64,000 nt of DNA from Geodermatophilus sabuli (GTDB lineage: Bacteria; Actinomycetota; Actinomycetes; Mycobacteriales; Geodermatophilaceae): positions 330,636 to 394,635 of the forward strand of contig NZ_JAAGWF010000007.1 of assembly GCF_010686765.1 (NCBI RefSeq), written 5' to 3'. Under the pieces are notes generated by a model. That model was not told the DNA's origin and made no database searches. It was given only the letters and a program-made list of their open reading frames with translations. Shown here piece by piece: positions 10,661 through 18,380 of the stretch (position 1 is its first letter; the number at the start of each line of letters is the position of its first letter). A program made the translations under genes and the position numbers.

Positions 10661-11220
10661 GCACCAGCTCGCCCCGCGCCCCGCGCGAACCCTCCCCGGA
10701 CACCGTGGTGGTCGGCCGCATCGGCCGGCCCCACGGTGTCCGGGGTCTCGCCACCGTCGAGGTGCGCACCGACGACCCCGACCTCCGGTTCGCCCCGGGG
10801 GAGGCGCTCGTCACCGATCCGCCGGAGCGCGGTCCGTTGACCGTCGTCGACAAGCGCTGGCACAGCGGCACCCTGCTGCTGCAGCTGGCCGGTCCGACCG
10901 GAGAGGTCTACGGCACCCGCGAGGCCGTCGACGCGCTGCGCAACACCCTGCTGCTGGTCCCGGTCGCGGACCTCCCCGAGATCGAGGACCCCGACTCCTT
11001 CTACGACCACCAGCTGGTCGGCCTCACCGCGCGGCTGCCCGACGGCACCGTCGTGGGCGAGGTGACCGCCGTCCGGCACGAGGCGCAGGACCTGCTCGTC
11101 CTCCGCCGTGGGGCGGGTGGAGAGGCGCTGGTGCCCTTCGTCTCCGCCATCGTGACCAGCGTCGACGTCGCCGGCGGGTTCCTCGTCGTGGACCCGCCCG
11201 AGGGCCTGCTGGAGCTCTGA
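10657..11220 (+). CDS. rimM: ribosome maturation factor RimM
   Basis: 187 residues. Helps assemble the head of the 30S subunit by binding uS19. The N-terminal barrel has VVGRIGRPHGVRGL and the C-terminal PRC-barrel has FYDHQLVGL and LVPFV...VDPPEGLLEL. The start is a TTG overlapping the khpA stop (TTGA). An N-terminal extension of about 17 residues precedes the core. Followed after 3 nt by trmD, the usual partner. Confidence 0.95.
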   Translation: MSTSSPRAPREPSPDTVVVGRIGRPHGVRGLATVEVRTDDPDLRFAPGEALVTDPPERGPLTVVDKRWHSGTLLLQLAGPTGEVYGTREAVDALRNTLLLVPVADLPEIEDPDSFYDHQLVGLTARLPDGTVVGEVTAVRHEAQDLLVLRRGAGGEALVPFVSAIVTSVDVAGGFLVVDPPEGLLEL

Positions 11221-11223
11221 CCG

Positions 11224-11961
11224 GTGCGCATCGACGTCGTCACGATCTTCCCGGAGTACCTCGCCCCGCTGGGGCAGTCGCTGCTGGGCAAGGCCGCCGA
11301 GCGCGGCCTGGTCACCATCGGCGTCCACGACCTGCGCCAGTGGACCGACGACGTGCACCGCACGGTCGACGACGCCCCGTACGGCGGCGGACCGGGCATG
11401 GTGATGCGGCCGGAGCCGTGGGGACGTGCCCTCGACGCCGTCCGCCCACCGGGCACCCGCCTGGTCGTGCCCACCCCGGCCGGTCAGCCGTTCACCCAGG
11501 CGATGGCCGCCGCGTGGGCCACCGAGCCCGGACTGGTCTTCGCCTGCGGCCGCTACGAGGGCATCGACCAGCGGGTGGCCGACTGGGCCGCCGACGCCGG
11601 GCCCGTCTCCGAGGTGTCGATCGGCGACTACGTGCTGGCCGGCGGCGAATCGGCGGTGCTCGTGATGGTCGAGGCGGTCACCCGGCTGCTGCCCGGCGTC
11701 GTGGGCAACCGGGAGTCGGTCGAGTACGACTCGCACGCCGACGGGCTGCTCGAGGGGCCCAGCTACACCCGCCCGGCGTCGTGGCGGGGTCGCGACGTCC
11801 CACCGGTGCTGCTCTCCGGGGACCACGCCGCCATCGCCCGCTGGCGGCGGGCGGAGTCCCTGCGGCGGACGGCGGCCCGCCGGCCCGACCTGCTGGCCGC
11901 CCTGCCCGGCGACACACTCACGCCCGCCGACCGCGCGGCGTTGGGCCCCACCGCCCCGTGA
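11224..11961 (+). CDS. trmD: tRNA (guanine37-N1)-methyltransferase
   Basis: 245 residues. SPOUT-family enzyme placing m1G37 in tRNAs to prevent frameshifting. N-terminus [12 protein letters not shown], substrate loop [13 protein letters not shown], the trefoil-knot AdoMet site around [11 protein letters not shown] and [11 protein letters not shown], and a C-terminal domain with [13 protein letters not shown] start directly after rimM. Its stop overlaps the NUDIX start (GTGA). Confidence 0.97.
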   Translation: MRIDVVTIFPEYLAPLGQSLLGKAAERGLVTIGVHDLRQWTDDVHRTVDDAPYGGGPGMVMRPEPWGRALDAVRPPGTRLVVPTPAGQPFTQAMAAAWATEPGLVFACGRYEGIDQRVADWAADAGPVSEVSIGDYVLAGGESAVLVMVEAVTRLLPGVVGNRESVEYDSHADGLLEGPSYTRPASWRGRDVPPVLLSGDHAAIARWRRAESLRRTAARRPDLLAALPGDTLTPADRAALGPTAP

Positions 11962-12455
11962 CCGGCGCGATCGTGCGGCCCACGGCCCGGATCGTCGTCC
12001 TCGACCCGGCCGGCCGCGTGCTGCTGCTCGGCGCCCGGCTCACCGACCCGGCGGTGCCGCCCGGTGACGTGCTGTTCTGGTACACCCCCGGCGGAGGGGT
12101 GGAGCCGGGGGAGAGCGTCCGCCAGGCCGCCGTCCGGGAGCTCGCCGAGGAGGTCGGGCTGGTCGCGGACCCGGCGTCCCTGGAGGGGCCGGTGTGGTTC
12201 CGGCGGCACGTCGGGGTCTTCGGCGGGGTGGACGTCGACTCCCGCGAGACCTTCTTCGTGCTGCGCGACGTCGTCCACGAGGTGGATCCGCGCGGCCGGA
12301 CGGAGCTGGAGGTCCTGGGGGACGAGCCGCACCGGTGGTGGAGCGCGGACGAGCTGGCGACCAGCCCGGTCCCGCTCGCGCCACGCGAGCTGCCGGTCCT
12401 GCTCGCGGACCTGCTGCACGGCCCGTGGACGGGGCCGCCGCGCTTCGTCGAGTGA
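11958..12455 (+). CDS. NUDIX hydrolase
   Basis: 165 residues. The NUDIX box [21 protein letters not shown] (about 43-63, conserved G, E, R-E and EE) marks a nucleoside-diphosphate-X hydrolase, with a substrate-facing [11 protein letters not shown] before it and HRWWSADEL after. GTG start chosen from the 4-nt overlap with trmD; the open frame continues far upstream only as an out-of-frame shadow of rimM and trmD. The substrate cannot be read from the sequence. Likely the last gene of the rpsP operon. Confidence 0.9.
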   Translation: MTGAIVRPTARIVVLDPAGRVLLLGARLTDPAVPPGDVLFWYTPGGGVEPGESVRQAAVRELAEEVGLVADPASLEGPVWFRRHVGVFGGVDVDSRETFFVLRDVVHEVDPRGRTELEVLGDEPHRWWSADELATSPVPLAPRELPVLLADLLHGPWTGPPRFVE

Positions 12456-12600
12456 ACTTGTGGCACAGTAGGGAGCTGCTGCGGACCGCCGGCCCCTCGA
12501 CGGGAGCTGCTCGCGGAGCGCAGCCCCCCGGAACGGACAGCCGGGGACTTCCGCTGTCCGGACCGTGAACGAGCCACTGCTGAGACTGAGGACTGCCGCG

Positions 12601-12957
12601 ATGAACACCCTGGACGTACTCGACGCCGACTCGCTGCGCGACGACATCCCCGCGTTCCGCCCGGGCGACACCGTCAAGGTGCACGTGCGCGTCATCGAAG
12701 GCAACCGCTCGCGCATCCAGGTCTTCCAGGGCGCGGTCATCCGCCGCCAGGGTGGCGGCATCCGCGAGACCTTCACCGTCCGCAAGGTGAGCTTCGGCGT
12801 CGGCGTCGAGCGCACCTTCCCGGTGCACACCCCCGTGGTCGAGAAGATCGAGGTCGTCACCCGCGGTGACGTCCGCCGCGCCAAGCTCTACTACCTCCGC
12901 GAGCTGCGCGGCAAGGCCGCCAAGATCAAGGAGAAGCGCGAGAACGTGTCTCGCTGA
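12601..12957 (+). CDS. rplS: 50S ribosomal protein bL19
   Basis: 118 residues at the 30S/50S interface. [13 protein letters not shown] start, [21 protein letters not shown] and the C-terminal [18 protein letters not shown] are all typical. ATG 12601 is chosen over the in-frame GTG at 12565, which adds a non-conserved leader. It follows a 145-nt gap after the NUDIX gene and precedes lepB. Confidence 0.97.
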   Translation: MNTLDVLDADSLRDDIPAFRPGDTVKVHVRVIEGNRSRIQVFQGAVIRRQGGGIRETFTVRKVSFGVGVERTFPVHTPVVEKIEVVTRGDVRRAKLYYLRELRGKAAKIKEKRENVSR

Positions 12958-13011
12958 CACGCTCCCCGGCCGGCTCGACCGGCCTGACCGCGGCGGGTCC
13001 TCCGCGGCCGT

Positions 13012-13017
13012 ACGCTG
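13012..13017 (+). promoter_or_regulatory. candidate -10 box for leaderless lepB
   Basis: TACGCT lies 7 nt before the ATG at 13025, which has no Shine-Dalgarno sequence. The spacing fits a transcript starting at or next to the start codon, common in actinobacteria. A small GGCCGG/CCGGCC hairpin (about 12969-12985) closes the preceding rplS gene. Confidence 0.45.
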
Positions 13018-13024
13018 GCTCCCG

Positions 13025-14038
13025 ATGAGCAGCGACCGGCCCGGGAGGCCCGCCGACGTCGTCCCAGGGGGCGAGGAACCCCGCGCGGCGAGGGAGCCCG
13101 CCGGCGAGGAGACCGCCGACGACACGGGGCGGATCGACCCGGTGTCGCGGCACCGCCGCCGGCGCGAACGCCAGGAGGACGAGAAGAAGGGCTCGCTGCT
13201 CAGGGAGCTCCCGGTGCTGCTGCTGGTGGCCTTCGTGCTCGCTCTGCTGGTGAAGACCTTCCTCGTGCAGGCCTTCTTCATCCCGTCGGGCTCGATGGAG
13301 CAGACGCTGCACGGCTGCCCTGGATGCACGGGTGACCGGGTCCTGGTCAACAAGGTGCCCTACTGGTTCGGCGAGCCGGGACCCGGCGACATCGTGGTGT
13401 TCGAGGGGCCCGACACCTGGTCGCCGGAGGTGGACGTGGCCGAGCCGAGCAACTGGTTCTCCGGCGCCCTGCTGTGGCTGGGGCGCGCGGTGGGGGTGGC
13501 GCCCCCCAGCGAGGACGACTTCGTCAAGCGCGTGATCGCGACCGCGGGTCAGACCGTCCAGTGCTGTGACCCCGAGGGCCGCGTCATGGTCGACGGTCAG
13601 CCGCTCGACGAGCCCTACATCTTCGAGAACACCCCGATCGAGACCCGGGCCTTCGGGCCGGTCACGGTCCCCGAGGACCGGCTGTGGGTGATGGGCGACC
13701 ACCGGTCCGCCTCGGCCGACTCCAAGCAGCACATGGGCGACAAGTACTCCGGCACGATCGGGGTGGACGACGTGATCGGCAAGGCCGCGCTGATCGTGTG
13801 GCCGCTGGACCGCCTCGGCACGCTGGGCTCGCCCGACATCCAGGGACTCGAGGCCGCCGCGGCGCTGCCCGAGACCGGGGGTGTGGCGGTGGCCGACACC
13901 GGAGCCGGCGCGCTGGCCGCTCCCTACGCCCTCGGGCTGGCCGGTGCGGTCCCGCTGACCGCCTGGCGCCGGAGACGGCGGACCGCCCGCTCGCTGCGAC
14001 GCCACCGCGGCGATCGACCACCCCGCCGCCGCGACTGA
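13025..14038 (+). CDS. lepB: signal peptidase I with LPETG-like C-terminal tail
   Basis: 337-residue membrane protease removing signal peptides from exported proteins. Order: a charged cytoplasmic N-terminus (1-57), one membrane helix (about 60-83), box B with catalytic Ser90 in PSGSMEQ, box D with general base Lys168 in VKRVIATAG, and box E with GDHRSASADSK. An insertion between boxes holds Cys pairs (GCPGC, QCCD). Unusually, the C-terminus carries LPETG (residues 281-285), about 29 mostly hydrophobic residues, then five Arg and an Arg-rich tail, resembling a sortase signal or a second anchor. ATG start; frame open upstream but unconserved. Confidence 0.95.
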   Translation: MSSDRPGRPADVVPGGEEPRAAREPAGEETADDTGRIDPVSRHRRRRERQEDEKKGSLLRELPVLLLVAFVLALLVKTFLVQAFFIPSGSMEQTLHGCPGCTGDRVLVNKVPYWFGEPGPGDIVVFEGPDTWSPEVDVAEPSNWFSGALLWLGRAVGVAPPSEDDFVKRVIATAGQTVQCCDPEGRVMVDGQPLDEPYIFENTPIETRAFGPVTVPEDRLWVMGDHRSASADSKQHMGDKYSGTIGVDDVIGKAALIVWPLDRLGTLGSPDIQGLEAAAALPETGGVAVADTGAGALAAPYALGLAGAVPLTAWRRRRRTARSLRRHRGDRPPRRRD

Positions 14039-14051
14039 TCACTGCGCACCC

Positions 14052-14092
14052 CTCGACCCGCACCGCCCGATCCGCCGGGCGTGCGGGTCGAG
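14052..14092 (+). terminator. hairpin after lepB
   Basis: CTCGACCCGCAC pairs with GTGCGGGTCGAG, extended inside by GCCCG/CGGGC. Strong stem 13 nt after the lepB stop; probable terminator isolating the AT-rich region of the orphan regulator. Confidence 0.65.
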
Positions 14093-14099
14093 TCGTCTC

Positions 14100-14299
14100 C
14101 CGGCCACTCCAGGGAATGGCGTCGCCATGTCGACATGAATGGCATCCCATCGTCGGAACCGTTACGCGTGGGACGACGAATGCATCGGAGCCCCGTTCTG
14201 GAATTGTTCGGACAAATTGTCGGAAATGGGTCAAGCAGCTGTCTCACCCGTCCGATGGAGATCGTGAGAAGTTCCCCGAACGTGTGAATGGAGTCAGCT
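14100..14299 (+). promoter_or_regulatory. AT-rich control region of the orphan LuxR-type regulator
   Basis: About 200 bp clearly richer in A and T than anything around it. It contains a perfect 12-bp palindrome CATGTCGACATG (14126-14137) and a close direct repeat, AATTGTTCGGA at 14202-14212 and AATTGTCGGA at 14215-14224. No gene fits here. Likely promoter and operator region for the regulator at 14300; sites inferred, not matched to a known factor. Confidence 0.5.
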
Positions 14300-15004
14300 G
14301 TGACCACCCCCATGGCGAGCAGTGCCCGCGGCGTCACCCGCGTCCTCATCCTCGCCGACGCCCCCGTCCTGCGTCGGGGCCTGGTCAGCATGATCAACGA
14401 GACGGCCGGCATGCAGTCGGTCGGCAGCCCGGGGGAGCTGCGCCGGGCGCTCACCCTGGTCGAGACCGCCCGCCCCGACGCGGTCGTGGTCGAGCTGGGC
14501 TCCGGCCGTGCCGCCACCCTCAACGCCTGCCGTGACCTGCGGCGCCGGTACCCCCGCGTCACCATCGTCGCCCTGGGCACCTCCGAGGACCCCGCCGTGG
14601 TGAACGAGGCCCTGGCCGCCGGCGTCCGCGGCTACCTGATGATCAACACCTCGCCGACCCTGCTCGGCTGGTCGATCCTCGCCGCCCGGGCCGGGCGCAC
14701 GGTGGTCGACCCGCAGATCCGCCGCGTCGAGCCCTCGGCCACGCCGGCAGCCAAGCCGTTCGCTCCGGAGGTGCCGCTCACCCGCCGCGAGTCCGACGTT
14801 CTCGACGAGCTGATCCAGGGGCAGTCCAACCGCCAGATCGGCCGGAACCTGTTCATCAGCGAGGACACCGTCAAGTCCCACGTCAAAGCCATCCTGCGCA
14901 AGCTGGGGGCCCGCGACCGGGCGCACGCGGTCTCCCTGGTGCTCTCCTCTCGCAACCCCGGCTGCACCTGCGGCGCGCACAGCCTCGCGGCCGCCGAGAT
15001 CTGA
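14300..15004 (+). CDS. orphan LuxR/NarL-type regulator with atypical receiver (BldM/WhiI-like)
   Basis: 234 residues. The N-terminal receiver-like domain (about 10-125) has lost key residues: the phospho-Asp position reads Glu (VVVELGSG) and the conserved Lys is Ile (GYLMINTS), so phosphorylation is unlikely. The C-terminal LuxR helix-turn-helix is intact (LTRRESDVLDEL, SEDTVKSHVKAI, KLGARDRAHAV) and resembles the actinobacterial BldM/WhiI group. A Cys-containing tail (PGCTCGAHSL) follows. GTG 14300 is chosen over ATG 14288 because GGAG lies 6 nt upstream. No kinase gene is adjacent. Probably a developmental or stress regulator; targets unknown. Confidence 0.82.
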   Translation: MTTPMASSARGVTRVLILADAPVLRRGLVSMINETAGMQSVGSPGELRRALTLVETARPDAVVVELGSGRAATLNACRDLRRRYPRVTIVALGTSEDPAVVNEALAAGVRGYLMINTSPTLLGWSILAARAGRTVVDPQIRRVEPSATPAAKPFAPEVPLTRRESDVLDELIQGQSNRQIGRNLFISEDTVKSHVKAILRKLGARDRAHAVSLVLSSRNPGCTCGAHSLAAAEI

Positions 15005-15015
15005 TCCACCCCCAC

Positions 15016-15062
15016 CACCGGGCTCCGTCGGGGCCGTCTGCCGTCCTCGGCAGAGCCCGGTG
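15016..15062 (+). terminator. hairpin after the orphan regulator gene
   Basis: CACCGGGC pairs with GCCCGGTG, with an internal TCTGCCG/CGGCAGA stem. It lies 12 nt after the stop and is a probable terminator. Confidence 0.55.
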
Positions 15063-15136
15063 CGCCCGGTCCGGACCGTCCGCCTCCTCGGCGGTCCGCA
15101 CCGGGCGCCGACCGGGCCGCTCGCCGGCCACCGGAT

Positions 15137-15175
15137 CACGGGCCGGTCCCCTCTGCCCCCGGGGACCGGCCCGTG
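15137..15175 (+). terminator. 15-bp perfect inverted repeat upstream of rnhB
   Basis: CACGGGCCGGTCCCC (15137-15151) pairs with its complement at 15161-15175 across a 9-nt loop. With the hairpin at 15016 it fills most of the 274-bp gap before rnhB. Could be a terminator, an operator-like site or an old repeat; no T-tract follows. Confidence 0.5.
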
Positions 15176-15263
15176 GCGTCCGTCGAGCGGGCTCCCGCGG
15201 AGCCGCCGCGGCGGCGGGCACCGGCGGGCACCGGGTCGTCGCCGACCGGTCAGCACACCGTCG

Positions 15264-15269
15264 TACTGT
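15264..15269 (+). promoter_or_regulatory. candidate -10 box for rnhB
   Basis: TACTGT lies 9 nt before the rnhB ATG, a spacing compatible with a leaderless transcript. No clear -35 box. Confidence 0.35.
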
Positions 15270-15278
15270 CGGATCCCG

Positions 15279-16055
15279 ATGGCCCTCCGTTCCGCTCCAG
15301 CCCCCGCCGAGCGGGCCGTCCGCGTCCGGCGGGTGCCCCTCGACGACGACCGCCCCGACGCCCTGTGGGACATGGAGCGGTCGTTGCGGAGACGCGGCTT
15401 CGCCGCTGTCGCCGGGGCCGACGAGGCCGGACGCGGCGCCTGTGCCGGTCCCCTCGTCGCGGCCGCCTGCGTACTGCCCCCCGGGCGTCGCGGCCGTGTC
15501 CCCGGGCTCGCGGACTCCAAGTTGCTCACGCCGGCCAGTCGCGACCGGGTGTACGCGGAGGTGGTCGACCGGGCGGTGGCCTGGTCGGTCGTCGTCATCC
15601 CGGTCGCCGACCTCGACGCTCGGGGCATGCACGTCACGAACATCGAGGCGCTGCGCCGGGCCGTGTGCACCCTGGAGCCCGGGGCCGACTACGTCCTCAC
15701 CGACGGGTTCCCCGTGCCGGGGCTGGCCCGGCCCACCTTGGCCGTCTGGAAGGGCGACCGTGTCGCGGCCTGCGTGGCGGCCGCCTCGGTGCTGGCCAAG
15801 GTGACCCGGGACCGGATCATGCTCGACCTGCACGAGCGGTGGCCGGAGTACGACTTCGCCGTCCACAAGGGCTACATCACCGACGCCCACAGCGCCGCGC
15901 TGGACCGTCACGGCCCGTGCCAGGAGCACCGGCTGCGCTTCGTCAACGTCGCCCGCGCCCGCGCTGCACACGCCGAGCGGACATCCCAGCTGACCGGCTC
16001 CGCCGGCATGGTCGATGATGGGTCCATGTGCCCTGTGTCCGGAGAGCCGCGATGA
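15279..16055 (+). CDS. rnhB: ribonuclease HII
   Basis: 258 residues. Cleaves RNA in RNA/DNA hybrids, including single misincorporated ribonucleotides. Active-site GADEAGRG near residue 46 (Asp, Glu), LADSKLLTPASR, a further Asp in LTDGF, and AAASVLAKVTRDR, all RNase HII signatures. ATG 15279 gives a normal-length protein; the frame is open further upstream through the hairpin region but not conserved. The stop overlaps the DUF2469 start (ATGA). Confidence 0.95.
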   Translation: MALRSAPAPAERAVRVRRVPLDDDRPDALWDMERSLRRRGFAAVAGADEAGRGACAGPLVAAACVLPPGRRGRVPGLADSKLLTPASRDRVYAEVVDRAVAWSVVVIPVADLDARGMHVTNIEALRRAVCTLEPGADYVLTDGFPVPGLARPTLAVWKGDRVAACVAAASVLAKVTRDRIMLDLHERWPEYDFAVHKGYITDAHSAALDRHGPCQEHRLRFVNVARARAAHAERTSQLTGSAGMVDDGSMCPVSGEPR

Positions 16056-16372
16056 GCACCGAGGACCTGGAGAAGTACGAGACCGAGATGGAGCTCCAGC
16101 TCTATCGCGAGTACCGGGACATCGTCCGGCAGTTCACCTACGTGGTGGAGACCGAGCGGCGCTTCTACCTCGCCAACTCCGTCGACCTCCAGGTCCGTGA
16201 GGCCGGCGGTGAGGTCTACTTCGAGCTGAAGCTCTCCGACGCCTGGGTCTGGGACATGTACCGGCCGGCCCGGTTCGTGCGCAACGTGCGGGTGCTGACC
16301 TTCAAGGACGTCAACGTCGAGGAGCTGGACAAGCCCGACCTCGAGCTGCCCGAGGGGCCCCGGCTCCCCTGA
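16052..16372 (+). CDS. DUF2469 family protein
   Basis: 106-residue acidic protein found next to rnhB throughout actinobacteria (Rv2901c in M. tuberculosis). Begins MSTEDLEKYETEMELQLYREY and continues VVETERRFYLANSVD, with a beta-rich C-terminal half. GGAGAG precedes the ATG. No catalytic motif. Function unknown; constant linkage to rnhB and yraN suggests a nucleic-acid-related role, which is inference. Confidence 0.92.
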   Translation: MSTEDLEKYETEMELQLYREYRDIVRQFTYVVETERRFYLANSVDLQVREAGGEVYFELKLSDAWVWDMYRPARFVRNVRVLTFKDVNVEELDKPDLELPEGPRLP

Positions 16373-16503
16373 TCTCCGTCCCACCTCCGGCAGGGTGCCG
16401 GCTCCCGGGGCGCCCGGGCGGCTGAGCGTCCACAGGTCCGCTGCTGTCCACAGACCCGGCGAGGGCCTGGTGGGCGGCGCTTCTCCTCCCCGAGGGTCGA
16501 GCG

Positions 16504-16863
16504 GTGCCAACCACATCGGAACTCGGGGCCCACGGCGAGCGCATCGCCGCCGCCTACCTCACCGACCGCGGGCTGCGCGTCCTGGACCGCAACTGGCGCT
16601 GTCGCGACGGTGAACTCGACATCGTCGCCCGCGAGGGACAGGCGCTGGTCTTCTGCGAGGTGAAGACCCGGCGCGCGGTCGGCTTCGGCCATCCGGTGGA
16701 GGCCGTCGGCCGGGTCAAGCAGCGCCGGCTCAGGACGCTGGCCCAGCGCTGGCTGGCCGCCCACGAGGAGCACGCCCCGGACCTGCGCTTCGACGTCGTG
16801 GGCGTGCTGGTGCAGCCGGTGGGCCCGGCCGTGGTGACGCACCTGCGGGCGGCGTTCTCGTGA
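16504..16863 (+). CDS. yraN: YraN family (UPF0102) nuclease-fold protein
   Basis: 119 residues with the restriction-endonuclease-like core: GELDIVAREG and FCEVKTRR supply the D...ExK residues typical of the PD-(D/E)XK fold, but an activity is not established for the family. GTG start. Separated from DUF2469 by 131 nt without clear features; its stop overlaps the yifB start. The yraN-yifB-dprA order is conserved and points to DNA uptake or recombination. Confidence 0.93.
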   Translation: MPTTSELGAHGERIAAAYLTDRGLRVLDRNWRCRDGELDIVAREGQALVFCEVKTRRAVGFGHPVEAVGRVKQRRLRTLAQRWLAAHEEHAPDLRFDVVGVLVQPVGPAVVTHLRAAFS

Positions 16864-18380
16864 CGCTGGCGCGCACGTGGTCGGTCGGCCTGGCCGGGGT
16901 GCACGGGGCGATGGTGGACGTCGAGGTCGACATGTCCTCCGGCGTCCCCGGTGTGGTGCTGGTCGGGCTCCCCGACGCGGTGGTGCGCCAGTCGGTGGAC
17001 CGGGTCCGGGCCGCCGTGGTCAACGCCGGCGGCCGGTGGCCCCTGCGGCGGATCACCATCGGCCTGTCGCCGGCGTCGATGCCCAAGCAGGGCAGCGGCT
17101 TCGACCTGGCGCTGGCCGCCGCCGTGCTGGCCGCCGACGGCGCGCTGCCGGCGGAGCAGGTCGGCCGGCTGGTGCTGCTGGGCGAACTGGCCCTGGACGG
17201 CTCGGTCCGCGCCGTCCGCGGGGTCCTGCCGGCGGTGCTGGCCGCCGCCCGGGCCGGGCACCGGTGCGTCGTCGTGCCGGCGGGCAACGCCGACGAGGCG
17301 GCCCTGGTCGAGAGCGTGGAGGTGCTCGCGGCCGCCACCCTCGGGGAGGTGGTGGCGCACCTGACCGGCCGGGCGGTGCTGCCCCGGCACGGCCGGCGGC
17401 CGCTGCCGCCGGCCTCCCCGGGCCCGGACCTCGGCGACGTGGTCGGCCAGGCCGTCGGCCGCCGCGCAGTGGAGGTGGCCGCGGCGGGAGGACACCACCT
17501 GTTCCTCACCGGGCCGCCCGGCGCGGGCAAGACCATGCTCGCCGAGCGGCTGCCCGGCCTGCTGCCGGCGCTGGACGAGCAGGCCGCGCTCGAGGTCACC
17601 GCCATCCACTCGGTCGCCGGGACGCTCCCACCCGATGCCCCGCTGGTGACCCGCCCGACCTTCGAGTCGCCGCACCACTCGGCGACGATGGCCGCGCTCG
17701 TCGGCGGCGGCTCGGGGCTCATCCGCCCGGGTGCCCTGTGCCGGGCGCACCGCGGGGTGCTGTTCCTCGACGAGGCCCCGGAGTTCCCGAGGGTCGTGCT
17801 GGACACCCTGCGTCAGCCCCTGGAACGCGGACAGGTGACGATCTCGCGGGCCAGCGGCTCGGCGACCTTCCCGTGCCGGGCCCAGCTGGTGCTGGCGGCC
17901 AACCCGTGTCCCTGCGCGACCGCCGCGGGGGACGCGGCGTGCACCTGCAGCGCGCTCGAACGGCGGCGGTACCGGTCGCGACTGTCCGGGCCGCTGCTGG
18001 ACCGCATCGACCTGCGGGTCGACCTCCCCGCCGTCACCCGCGCGGTGTGGCTGGGGGCGGGCACGGCGCCCGAGCCGACGACGGTGGTCGCCGATCGCGT
18101 GCTGCGGGCCCGCTCCGCCGCCGCCGACCGGCTCGGTGTCGTCGGCCTCGCGGTGAACAGCCAGGTGCCCGGCCGGATGCTGCGCGAGCGGTGGTCGCCG
18201 CCCCGCCCGGCACTGCGGCTGGTGGAGCGCGCGCTGGAGCGGGGCGTGCTCTCGGTCCGCGGCTACGACCGGGTGCTGCGGGTGGCGTGGACGATGGCCG
18301 ACCTGGGCGGTCGCTCCGTCCCGGACGCCGACGACGTGGCCGAGGCGCTCGGCATGCGGCTGCAGCGGACCGCGGCATGA
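16860..18380 (+). CDS. yifB: YifB/ComM-family AAA+ ATPase (Mg-chelatase-like)
   Basis: 506 residues. An N-terminal Lon-like S5 domain (about 1-170) is followed by an AAA+ module with Walker A GPPGAGKTM near 221, Walker B VLFLDEAPEF near 302, sensor motif AANPCPC and a four-Cys cluster (CPCATAAGDAACTC), then a C-terminal helical domain. ComM relatives are hexameric helicases that promote branch migration during natural transformation. Overlaps yraN by 4 nt at the start and dprA by 4 nt at the end, so all three are probably co-translated. Confidence 0.95.
   Translation: MTLARTWSVGLAGVHGAMVDVEVDMSSGVPGVVLVGLPDAVVRQSVDRVRAAVVNAGGRWPLRRITIGLSPASMPKQGSGFDLALAAAVLAADGALPAEQVGRLVLLGELALDGSVRAVRGVLPAVLAAARAGHRCVVVPAGNADEAALVESVEVLAAATLGEVVAHLTGRAVLPRHGRRPLPPASPGPDLGDVVGQAVGRRAVEVAAAGGHHLFLTGPPGAGKTMLAERLPGLLPALDEQAALEVTAIHSVAGTLPPDAPLVTRPTFESPHHSATMAALVGGGSGLIRPGALCRAHRGVLFLDEAPEFPRVVLDTLRQPLERGQVTISRASGSATFPCRAQLVLAANPCPCATAAGDAACTCSALERRRYRSRLSGPLLDRIDLRVDLPAVTRAVWLGAGTAPEPTTVVADRVLRARSAAADRLGVVGLAVNSQVPGRMLRERWSPPRPALRLVERALERGVLSVRGYDRVLRVAWTMADLGGRSVPDADDVAEALGMRLQRTAA

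Noticed and set aside
10608..12455. 615-codon frame ending in the NUDIX domain
   Set aside because: Everything before 11958 is a shadow of rimM and trmD; the real start is the GTG overlapping the trmD stop.
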